64,000 nt of DNA from Branchiostoma floridae (taxonomy: Eukaryota > Chordata > Leptocardii > Amphioxiformes > Branchiostomatidae). The DNA lies in the NCBI RefSeq assembly GCF_000003815.2, contig NC_049994.1, positions 4,568,534 through 4,632,533 on the forward strand, given 5' to 3'. Shown here one piece after another: positions 34,236 through 43,679 of this stretch (the stretch's first letter is position 1; each line of letters begins with the position of its first letter). The translations under genes were made by a program, and so were the position numbers. The notes below the pieces were generated by a model that saw only the letters and a list, made by a program, of their open reading frames with translations, did no database searches and had not been told where the DNA came from.

Positions 34236-35043
34236 ATCAAACGGAGGGTTGTGTGTTTTGGGGGTATCTTTTCAACTCAACTATATTCGTCAATGAGCAT
34301 TCCTTCTACATTCTTAAAAAAAGGAGCTAAAACTTTATTAATTAATAGCCCTGCACCACGAGAGAACCACCAAGTCTTAAAACCGCTGTAGTTAATTCCA
34401 GAAACTGCGTGAAAATCAACAATCTGTCTGGTGTGCACAGCACAGGGTTCAGTACAACTGTTGGGGAACAGATGGGTTATAATATATTGATTAACCAGAT
34501 GCTGCATCCTTGTTATAGTGAAATAAATGTACTACATATGGCAACTTATTGCATAACATCATATTCGAAGCAAAACGTGGTATCTGTCCTGCTGGCTATT
34601 TTTGACGGATTCAACCTCCTATACCTGATGGCTTCATCAGATACGTAAAACTTGACCTGTTCTGTGCTGCTGCTGCAGATTTACTCCCCCATTCGTTGGG
34701 CTTTGCAGCGGTGTGTAACTTTTACATGAGAAATATCCCAAACTCATGACAATACAGCTCAGCATGCCATGGCTTAAATATGTCGATCCCGTTTATAAAC
34801 GGACCTAGCAGGACAAGGGTTTTAAGATCCACAAAGAGCTGACTAACTGCGTTAAGATTACATCCAAAAGATATTGTTGCGAATTACCCTGAAGCTTTAC
34901 TTGTGGCTACTAGTAATATCTTACTCTTCCAAAGAACAATGGCAGCCAAACGACACAATTAACGAAAAATAAGCCAGCACATGGACTTTCTACGTGTATT
35001 TGTAAATACGTTTGGGACCGCATCTGTTAACAGCGACACCTAC
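34236..35043. other. Intergenic or intron, no assigned exon
   Basis: If the exon at 35044-35170 is real this is its first intron. A minus-strand frame at 34277-34507 (CTEPCAVHTRQIVDF, FKTWWFSRGAGLLINK) follows an acceptor-like CCCCAACAG. I cannot link it in frame with confidence. Confidence 0.4.
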
Positions 35044-35170
35044 CTGCAGACCACAACAGAACGTCAGAATTGATCTGAGGAAAGTGACAGACGATCATCA
35101 AAACGACGAAGATCTTGATTAAAACACTTGGTTGTGTATAAAAATCTTTGTTATCCAAGACTGTAGCCAT
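35044..35170 (-). CDS. Candidate first exon with a signal-anchor-like segment
   Basis: On the minus strand, AAAATGGCTACAG starts a frame of 42 codons plus one base: MATVLDNKDFYTQPS, then VLIKIFVVLMIVCHF (15 hydrophobic residues), then PQINSDVLLWSA. It ends at a strong donor CTGCAG|GTAGGT. Sequence before the ATG is GC-richer and untranslated. This looks like the first exon of a secreted or type II membrane protein transcribed leftward, just 3' of the RFamide gene. The rest of the gene was not identified. A decayed copy lies 2.1 kb away at 32964-33074, so a local duplication occurred. Confidence 0.45.
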
Positions 35171-35934
35171 TTTAAAACTCGCGAAAACGAGGGCGTGAGC
35201 TTTAGGGCGTGTCTAACATGGCGTCTTCCTCCAGCAGCAATGATTTAATCTCATACAGAAAAGATTTTCTTTCAAACGAGAAAAATATCTAATTTTATTT
35301 ACACATACCGGGTGTAGAGAATGTTGTTGTGGACTTAGTCAACTGTCATCAGCTATTTCATGTCAATTAATCGATAATAAACTAGATATGGACTTCCTAT
35401 AGCGAAAGATAACTTTACCCATTGAAGGACGTTGACAACAATGAACACATCAGTCTTGATGAAGTTTTTTTACTTTTTTTATTTGCCTTTTTAAATGTTT
35501 TTAGTTCCCGGTGTAACAACATAGGGTGTACTGACTGTGCCGTACATTGGTTGACACCGTACAAGGTGGGTCTACTGACCATCAGGTATGACCACTACCT
35601 CAGCTTGACCACTTGTCTTGGCCTATCTGTAGTTGTCTTTGGTCTGGGCTCTTTGGCCTCAATATCTTTGAATGAACACTAATCTGACTGTAATTTATTC
35701 TTGTATATCGTTCAGCCTTCTAGTGACGCTGAAGAAGAGTGATAGATATCACTCAAAACGTCCTGAAGTAATTCTCCGTTTTCATCCAGTTGTAGAGATT
35801 GAATTGTATTTGAGTAATGTTTACCTGGATGTCTAACCTTCATAAACGTATCGCCCAGTCTGGCAAGGCCGTTTTCTTTTCATCAATAGTATGACGTCAT
35901 TTGGCATGACGTTTTACATTGATTTTTGGACATA
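35171..35934. other. Spacer between the candidate exon and the RFamide gene
   Basis: 35428-35463 (+) encodes DVDNNEHISLDE, which has EF-loop ligands at 1, 3, 5 and 12 but Glu instead of Gly at 6. It lacks a proper flanking exon. The rest is non-coding, and part is probably the RFamide 3' UTR. Confidence 0.4.
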
Positions 35935-38716
35935 TCAGTCCGCCGTCCCACCGTCCCAAGTCCCTTTTGAGTAAGTCTCGGGTAGACGTTGCGCTTTGAC
36001 CAATTCCTCGTCAAATCCTTCGATAAGAAATACGTTGTTACCATGGGTACTATTTCTAGTTTTTATGTTCGTCCTTTTCTCGGTGGCTTCTCTTTCCTTA
36101 CCTTTGCCAGGGAGTAGTGGACTAGGATGATTGGCCTCTGATTTAGCTGAATTAGACTTGCGTACAATGATGTCATGTGGACTCCAATGCTGTTCTATCT
36201 GTTCTTGATTTTTGTGAGGCTTAATGCCTTGACGAGGATGCCCATTGTTGAGGATGTCGCCTCCTGTTTTCGATAGTTTGATATGATTCGTGTTATCTGG
36301 GGAAGTGCTCTTTCTAGAACTATGCGTACGCTTGAAGGGTGGGAGGGCATCATGGTGGTCTCCAGGAATCGTCGTCATGTGTTCATGTGTAGGCAGATTG
36401 TCGCTAAGAGAACGCTGTCTCTGTCCACTGTTGTTCAAAACCTTACGGAATGGACCATGGACGTGAGCTACGATGTACGCCTTGGGAATCTTCCATTCTT
36501 TCTTCGCTCTTTTCCCCAGTCGCAGAATGCGGCCATTCAGTGCTCTCTTCTGAGGCCCCGAGTAGTTTCTACCCACGGACTGGTATCTCCCCTTAGCCCT
36601 TATGCTGTCATCGCCAGAGAGATATTTTCCGATTCTCCACTTCTTGCCTAGCCGGATGACGGGACGCAGGTACTTCTTTTTAAGCCCAAAGATGCCGCGT
36701 TTGGCTCTCTGATGCTGATGAACTTGGCCAGAAATCGTGCCGATCAGAGGAGGTTTTGAGTCCGAGCCTTTGTGAATCGCTTCGGGGGTGGTTAGTATTG
36801 GAAGCTTTGACTTACCATCTGGGGTCTGGAAAGCTTCTAAAGTACTGCCGTTATCCGGTGGTATTACTGATCGACGTTCTCTGTGCGTTGGAGCGTCGCA
36901 GCTTGAATTATGCACTAAGCCAAGGCAGTCTTGGGATGGTTCTCCCCGATGGTTAAGAAGAGGTAACCGTGAATGTTGGTTGTCCTGACCACGACCTAGA
37001 AGGATCAATCGACCCCTTATAGGTTTTTTGTCGATACTCCTACGATCAATTCTGATTACCTGTTCTGTTGGATGTGACCTCTTCACCTGTTTGATTTGAC
37101 CTTCTGGTTTCCAACCTTTTTCATTTGGAACGTCATGGTGGCTGACTTTGTCGGAGATCTTTTCAAAATTGTTTCGTGTTCCAAACCGCTGCATGAAGAT
37201 CAACTTGTTATTTTGAAGGTCTCGTTTTCTGGAAGAGTCGTCCTCAATCTCACCGCCTGTTCGTTTTCCAAATCGACTGGCAAAGTAGTCGACGTTTTTG
37301 CCGCCATTCCGTTTCCCGAAACGACTTGTGAAGTCGCCATCTTTATTCCAACTGTCGCCTCGCTTTCCAAACCGACTGGAAAACTTGTCGCCGACCCAAC
37401 GGTCATTTCGTGTCCCGAAATGGTTTGTATCTTCCTCTTCATCCCAACTGTTGCCTCGTTTTCCGAACCGGCTTGCAAACAGATCATCAACCGCATGGGG
37501 GCCTCGTTTTTCGAAACGGCTTGTCAAGTCAGCTTCATCCCAACTGTTGTCTCGTTTTCCAAACCGACTTGCGAACAGTTCTGCTACAACATGGTTCCCG
37601 ATTCGTTTCCCAAAGCGGCTTGTAAAGTCGTCTTGATCAAACCTGTAACTTCGTTTTCCGAACCTACTGGCAAACTGGCTGATGGCCCCTCGGTTTTCTC
37701 GTTTTCCGAAACGGCTGGTGAAGTTGTCCTCATTTCCATTAACCCTTCGTTTTCCAAAACGACTGGTAAACTTGTCGTTGTCCAGAGGGTTGCTTCGTTT
37801 GCCGAAACTGCCTCTGGCGTCGTCTTGGTTCCAACTGGCGTTTCGTTTTCCAAACCGGCTTGCAAACAAGTCGTCAACCCAGCGGTTGTTTCGTTTTCTG
37901 AAACGGCTCGGAAATAAAGCTCCTGGCTCCCGTCTTCCAAAGCGAGTCATGAAATTCCACGACCTGCGCTGCCAGTTCCAAAGTGTCCGGGGAAATTTTT
38001 CCGAAAGATCTCTTTTTCCCAAACGCATTACAAAACGCCTTTTTGAGAAAGGGTTCACGAAATTTGGCAACAGACTTTTCTTTCCAAAGCGACTGACAAA
38101 TTGTGACCGCTTCTGGCTCAGTGGCTTTGTTACAACACTCTCAAGCTCAGAACGTTTGCTATCGGGGTAACTAAATGCAAAAATATTCCAAAAATCCGTT
38201 TCTTTTTCAAGTTTCCAGACATTGTCATAGATTTGTCTATTGTCATCGCTAGTAACAAAGGACATTGGCCAAATGTCAAGCTCTCGTTTGCCTAGAAATA
38301 CGAGTCTTATCCATCTCTCCTTGTATTGACCTCTGATTGGAGGAGCTTTGTCATGTTGTTTCTGCGTGCGAGCCCGCTTCCACTGATTATGGGTCAGGTT
38401 CCACGATTGGCTTTGCTTCTCGATGATGGGGAGTGAGACCGCATTTTCGTCCAATGGCTGACGTTGTTGGTCAGGATTGCTGGGCTGGATGCCATCTTCT
38501 CCAGGCGTAGAGATACCGTACCTTCTGTTACGAATCCTCTCATTGGTTGCAAGAGGGACGTTGACTACTTGCTCTTTGGCGCCGTTCATATCATCGCTCG
38601 ATTCTGCCTTACCAGCCATTTCCGCCAGGTGGCTCCAATGACACGTTGGGCATATTTGGTACAACTTTGACTTCTCTGAATCTTTCAAATCTTTTGGCCA
38701 TTTACGGATACTGCAA
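35935..38716 (-). CDS. RFamide-type neuropeptide precursor, main exon
   Basis: Large terminal exon of a secreted prohormone, entered at ACACAG|TTGCAG and joined in frame to 38928. A proximal part with one WIRLVFLGKR site is followed by a block of about 19 modules (37177-38106). Eleven read xSRFG plus KR or KK (VSRFGKK, FASRFGKR, FTSRFGKR, FSSRFGKR) and one reads SWNFMTRFGRR. Gly before dibasic residues predicts cleavage by prohormone convertases and C-terminal amidation, giving peptides such as NNRWVDDLFASRF-amide. Decayed modules include FPSRFRKR, LTSRFEKR, TNHFGTR, DSSRKR and MQRFGTR. A distal part has RFVMRLGKR-like ends in VIRLGKK and RILRLGKR. The stop is at 35935. The C-terminal 190 residues are hydrophilic with few sites. 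Confidence 0.92.
37177..38106 (-). repeat. In-frame RFamide module array
   Basis: Modules of 14-17 codons repeat without frame breaks. The variable N-terminal spacer (NRWVDDL, DNSWDEAD, NGNEDN, SYRFDQDD) is rich in acidic residues and Asn, while the last seven to eight residues are constant. FAS and FTS endings partly alternate, suggesting duplication of two-module blocks. Confidence 0.9.
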
Positions 38717-38927
38717 CTGTGTAAAAAAAATGGAGATTTGCTCATCAGAAAAACATGCATATGCGATATGACCCGAAATACATGAAATGATGAATAACAA
38801 ACAAAACGTGTGTAAGCTACCACGAGAGGTCTCGTTACAAGAGTCATAATGTGTAGTGGTAGTTATGCAAATTCACTATGGATGAACCAATCATTGCGCA
38901 GGAAAGTTAATAGGATCATCTCCTTAC
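38717..38927 (-). other. Phase-2 intron of the RFamide precursor gene
   Basis: Donor GAGGG|GTAAGG at 38927 and acceptor TTTTTTTACACAG at 38717. Joining 38928 to 38716 makes a Gly codon and keeps the frame into CSIRKWPKD. Confidence 0.8.
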
Positions 38928-39568
38928 CCCTCACTGTGACAGAGAGTTGGCCAGCTCACGACTCCTCTGTTCTGATCTTTCCTTCCTGTCGTAAAGACTT
39001 TGTTGGGCAAGCTTCTTAATGTGTTTCCTCCTTGGCGATTTGATGGCAAGGGAGGAGGCTCCTTAACATCGCGTCCTGGATATCCTGTCGTCTTCGTTTT
39101 GCGTCTTCCATCGTGCTGTAACTTCTTAAGACGTGGATCACCTGTGATCTCTCTTATTACACCTGTGTGAGGAACTGATGCCTTGACGGCGTCAGAAAGC
39201 TGACGTCTCAACCGTTTTTGGTACCTAGGAGCGTTAGCTCCTGTCATCTCGTCCGGTGCCCATGGTCTCACGGCGTTTCCTCTTCCATAACTTCTTCCGA
39301 CTTCCATCTGATTGGTTACCGCTGGGGGACTTGTCTGCGTCATGGACTGATCTTCGTCCCCAAGCCACTTCCTGTTTGCTGCATTCTTTGTGACGTCACT
39401 TCCCATTAGGGTAGGACTGTGTGGTCCCTGATTGGCTGATCTTGTAACCTTGGTGATGAGCTGGTTGATTGATTGCCGGTTGTGTTGTCCATGAGGGAGG
39501 CGGTCGTGAGGATACGTTGATGCCAGGACAGTAGGATGGCCCACCACGGAGACCAAGAGGATCATCAA
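38928..39568 (-). CDS. RFamide precursor, signal-peptide exon
   Basis: Encodes a hydrophobic start LMILLVSVVGHPTVLAS, then the polar TYPHDRLPHG. A long basic, hydrophilic propeptide follows, with dibasic sites (YQKRLRRQL, DPRLKKL, DGRRKTK), to CHSEG at the donor GTAAGG. The exon starts after a strong acceptor (CTTTTCTTGTCACAG|TTGATG). Either the ATG at 39565 is the start, giving a 16-residue signal and a 1,139-aa precursor with the main exon, or an upstream exon adds the n-region. No upstream exon was identified in 39569-42000. This exon supplies the secretory signal that the main exon lacks. Confidence 0.8.
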
Positions 39569-39854
39569 CTGTGACAAGAAAAGCAGTTATGGTGTCATTC
39601 GTCAATTAGGAGAGTACCATTGGGTATAAACGCGAATCTACAAGACTTTTATGACCGCAGATGCAATAGACACAGTGTTTTTTTTTCTTCTGGAGATGGT
39701 TTTGCTTTCTTCTGCGAGCACAATTCTTTCTTCTTTGGGCAAAAAAATGTCACAAAACTCTACATCCTCTGAAACGATATCCATGGTGTGTATAACTTCA
39801 ATTAACGGCTTTTCGCAAGAGGCCCCCTCATGTCACCAACGCCTGACCGCAGTA
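39569..39854. other. 5' flank of the RFamide precursor, no exon seen
   Basis: Searched on the minus strand for an ATG exon with a compatible donor. None was convincing. A MITE begins at 39855. Confidence 0.4.
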
Positions 39855-40253
39855 TACACCTTTCTCACGCGGCGTCCATGATAGATCGAAGACGAGGTCA
39901 ATGAGGCAAGCAGACAGAAATTATTTCTAAAGTTAGCTCCCATTTAGATTACCTCCAAACAACACAGATTTTCGCAATATAAGATCAAATAATAAATATC
40001 ATAACAAGTGTTATGCACCAAAAGATGTAGCAGTTTATAGTAGGCGTAGCCTGATCCCACAGTCCATTAAGAGATGCAAAATAAAAACATGATAATGCAA
40101 ATATTTGACAGACATGTAGCCGAATCTCTTATTGGTTGCTTTCCTAATTGGCAGGCTATTATTGGTTGAACTGCTAATTATGATTGATAGTCTTTCCTTT
40201 GCCTCATTGAACTCGTTTTAGACATATCATGGCCGCCGCGTGAGAAAGGTGTA
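39855..40253. mobile_element. 399-bp MITE with TA target duplication
   Basis: Inverted arms of about 53 bp start TACACCTTTCTCACGCGGCG and include CCATGATA and TCAATGAGGCAA. TA flanks both ends (39853-39854 and 40254-40255), so it is probably Tc1/mariner-like. It sits directly upstream of the RFamide gene. Confidence 0.8.
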
Positions 40254-41389
40254 TACATCACAAAACTTCCTTCTCAATCCATTCCTCTATAGTAAACTAA
40301 ACACTCTTTCATCTCAAATTACTCTTTTTATCAGATACATCAGAATCGATAAAATGGGAATTATGCGTGACCTAGATCGATAAAAGAAGAATTAAATAAA
40401 CATCATATTTGATGTTTTGTTTGTATATTGCGAATCGTTTTTCGTGCAACTTCAACAACTCCGAGAGAACCGGAATTCCTGGTGAGATCATATGATACAG
40501 TTGTTACATAATATGATATGATATGATATCATAAGATATGATGCCGTATGATACGTCACACACACATACAGAAATACTTTCCACAAGTTAAAAGGCGGAA
40601 ACTATTGAACCCGAAACGTTCTTATACAGCTATTATCTTCAAGGACAATCGTGAAATAAACCCCCCACATTCTTAAAAGTGCAGCAAGCAAGTAAACAAC
40701 AACCTAATGATACTCATGGGACATTCAGACGGCCTTTGGAACTATCTGTAAAAAGGAGTAAATGTGAATAAGAACTTGCTGTATTGTGAAACAGCGGGAG
40801 AGTTCTTATGTAATGTTTTGTTTCCTTTTACCGTTAATTTAACTGCCAATCCTAACCCTTTTTTTATCAACCACTAGCAAGAAACATAAAGCTTTTTATC
40901 AGGCATCTGAGTAATGAAACAAACCAGAATTCCACGTAGTCTTGCAGATTTTCATTCTGGTTACGGATCACGGCTTCGGACAATCGATGTAAGAATGTGC
41001 AGTGAAAATAACTTCTCTGAACAGTTTATCGAAATAACTGTGCGTGCACGATGTATATCTGTGGATGGTGTACATTTATGCTTTTAGATTGTTAGAAATA
41101 CCAATGTTCTGATACAGTTTTACATTGTTTAATTGTAGTTTGTTGGATCGCGTCAACTGAAATTTAAAGAAAAGAAAAACAACAAGAGCACCTAACACCC
41201 CAAAATCGTGACAATAGCTTGTTCAGAACGCGAGATATTATAACCGAAAGTTACGCTGCAGTACCAAAGACGTAGCTAGGGGCCCAAAATCTCATCATTT
41301 CCAGCTTTCACCACACCCTACCAACACGCCAAGTATGAAACCAATCCATCTAGCCGTTCTTGTGTTTCTTTGTGATCTTGTTGACAGGC

Positions 41390-41425
<36 letters not shown>

Positions 41426-42167
41426 GCGGCTGAAAACATAACCTCCATGAAATTGCATGGAGGTAAAAAAAAGGGAGAACAAACCCTGATTTTTCTCAGG
41501 ACCGTATCAGAAACACAGTACTAATGTTCCTAGGCTTGAGCACCCTCGTGCGTTTGGATGTCCCCCAAAGGATCTTCCCTGCAATGCTAATGGTTAGGAC
41601 ATTTCCTTGTAGGCCTACAATTATAAGTGTCCATGGCTGCGCTTCACTTTTGTTAGTGCTTAACTATTTATGATTTTGCGGTGTGGATGTATTTCTAACA
41701 GCCGATATGGGATTTGGTTCTCCAATATCTAAATGTCATGCCTAAGTGGCTGCAATTTGAGTAGAGGCCTCCCTGTTACAATGACGCATGGAAAGACGGG
41801 CGCGTTTCAACATTAGGCACTTCTAGTGGTGCGTACCTAAAGCCCGGACTTGGAATTGGACCTAGAAATGTTTAGGTCCAAGTCCATAAAAAACCTAAAT
41901 GCCCGGACTCAAGTCCGGACTTATATTCCCTTTTCTTGTTCTAAACCATCTAAAACCAGTGAAATTTCCACTGGAAAAAGAAAAAAACATTTCGTGTTGA
42001 CACTGGCTGTATATAATTTGCATGTATTTTTCACATTGCATTTCAGTTCATGCTAACATGCAATTTCATATGCACCACCCTCCTCCCCTTCAAAAAAGAA
42101 AACTTTCTAGCGCACATAACACGCATGGTTTCTAAGACTAATCTAAAACATAAATTCTAAAACTATT
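40254..42167. other. Intergenic with simple repeats
   Basis: Holds (ATATG)n-like sequence near 40505-40530 and a (CAGA)n run at 41388-41422. An inverted/tandem patch of GCCCGGACTTGGA and AAGTCCGGACTT lies at 41841-41925. No gene recognised. Confidence 0.5.
41388..41422. repeat. (CAGA)n microsatellite
   Basis: About eight uninterrupted CAGA units. Confidence 0.95.
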
Positions 42168-42283
42168 CTAATACATTTGTTCGGCTTCTTCTCGTTTCTT
42201 AGTTATGTTAAATATGTAGCTTGAGATGTGTTTGTATAATGTCGTTTGATCAAAGCTCATAAGAAAAATGAATTTTTCAACAC
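42168..42283 (-). pseudogene. LINE ORF2 C-terminus cut by the gap
   Basis: The minus strand reads KFIFLMSFDQTTLYKHISSY, then IFNITKKREEAEQMY and a stop. This matches the pattern of the LINE at 21419 (KFLFLMRLDKP...SYIYTCTKKRED). The upstream part is hidden in the N gap. Confidence 0.8.
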
Positions 42284-42811
42284 NNNNNNNNNNNNNNNNN
42301 NNNNNNNNNNNNNNNNNNNNNNNNNNNNNNNNNNNNNNNNNNNNNNNNNNNNNNNNNNNNNNNNNNNNNNNNNNNNNNNNNNNNNNNNNNNNNNNNNNNN
42401 NNNNNNNNNNNNNNNNNNNNNNNNNNNNNNNNNNNNNNNNNNNNNNNNNNNNNNNNNNNNNNNNNNNNNNNNNNNNNNNNNNNNNNNNNNNNNNNNNNNN
42501 NNNNNNNNNNNNNNNNNNNNNNNNNNNNNNNNNNNNNNNNNNNNNNNNNNNNNNNNNNNNNNNNNNNNNNNNNNNNNNNNNNNNNNNNNNNNNNNNNNNN
42601 NNNNNNNNNNNNNNNNNNNNNNNNNNNNNNNNNNNNNNNNNNNNNNNNNNNNNNNNNNNNNNNNNNNNNNNNNNNNNNNNNNNNNNNNNNNNNNNNNNNN
42701 NNNNNNNNNNNNNNNNNNNNNNNNNNNNNNNNNNNNNNNNNNNNNNNNNNNNNNNNNNNNNNNNNNNNNNNNNNNNNNNNNNNNNNNNNNNNNNNNNNNN
42801 NNNNNNNNNNN
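42284..42811. other. Assembly gap (528 N)
   Basis: All bases are N; nothing can be said about content. Long reading frames through it are artefacts. Confidence 1.
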
Positions 42812-43049
42812 AGAATGAATGAAAAAAGCACGGCGATGTCATGACCAATCAAATGTCTTTTTACGGCGTAACAGGTTAGTGACCCTTAAACACCCACTCT
42901 ATTACCACAGGCGCCATATTTTGTTTCCACAATTATCTCTCTCGCTCTCTCTCTCTCTAAACTCAAACAGTCGAACCGGTACTAGTGACCAGCTCTGCAT
43001 AATAATGACCACCTGCCTACTATGGCCGTTTATTAGAGGTCCCTTTGAT

Positions 43050-43425
43050 ACTTTTCCTCAGTGTACATTATATGAATACGAACGCCAATCCCTATTTAAT
43101 ACTTTACAAATAGACAATATCTGTAAGAAAATGTCAAAAAAAGACTTGTTTAAGTACTTGATGTTATGCAAGGACGATCATGCTATCGACACAATATGTA
43201 AATATGTCTCCATGTGTTTCAAAAAGAGAGAAGAACATGTTAGAAGCAGCCATTAGAGATTGTAACACATAGTGCCTTAGTTCCTTTTCCATTTAGACTT
43301 GTTTAAACCCATTGTAGTAGTCTAGTTTCTTTTTTCCTCTGCATCCATAAGACCATATGTGGTCCCTTTTTGCATTTAGCCGGGCATGAATATGCAATAA
43401 AGATTATCATTATCATTATTAACAT
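43050..43425 (+). mobile_element. 5'-truncated LINE, C-terminus and 3' end
   Basis: Plus-strand CTLYEYERQSLFNTL, MSKKDLFKYLMLCKDD and ICKYVSMCFKKREEHV resemble the C-termini of the LINEs at 21419 and 55167. After the stop at 43254 a 3' UTR ends GGGCATGAATATGCAATAAA and (GATTATCATT)-type tandem repeats. A short TC-rich microsatellite lies at 42933-42958, before it. Confidence 0.8.
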
Positions 43426-43679
43426 AAGCATTAAGAATCCATTGAGTCCCCTGAGTGGTCACTATAGACAGTTTTTGGTTGTGGAACGCCCGTAATTATA
43501 ATACACCAGCTTCGTACAGAGTTTCTATTAAAGCAAAACACCAGCTGGAAGAGTGAAATCTTTTATTATTTCACGCAAAGTACCCCAAAGTATAGATTTA
43601 CAAGTTGTTGGTTTAGGCTTTTGTACTTACGAGCGGTGTGTTTTGCTTTAAGAACGTGGTCACAGTGAACAACATGAAA

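Noticed and set aside
34277-34507. Cys-containing minus-strand frame (CTEPCAVHTRQIVDF, FKTWWFSRGAG)
   Set aside because: It could be the second exon after 35044, but the phase and motif do not support the join, and the flanking sequence is repeat-like.
37096-38170. Plus-strand frames of 162-273 codons opposite the RFamide block
   Set aside because: They are antisense shadows of the in-frame module repeats; the minus strand has the processing sites.
42168-42852. Long open frames of about 190-226 codons across the N run
   Set aside because: They consist of unknown bases; only the short LINE C-terminus at 42168-42283 is real sequence.
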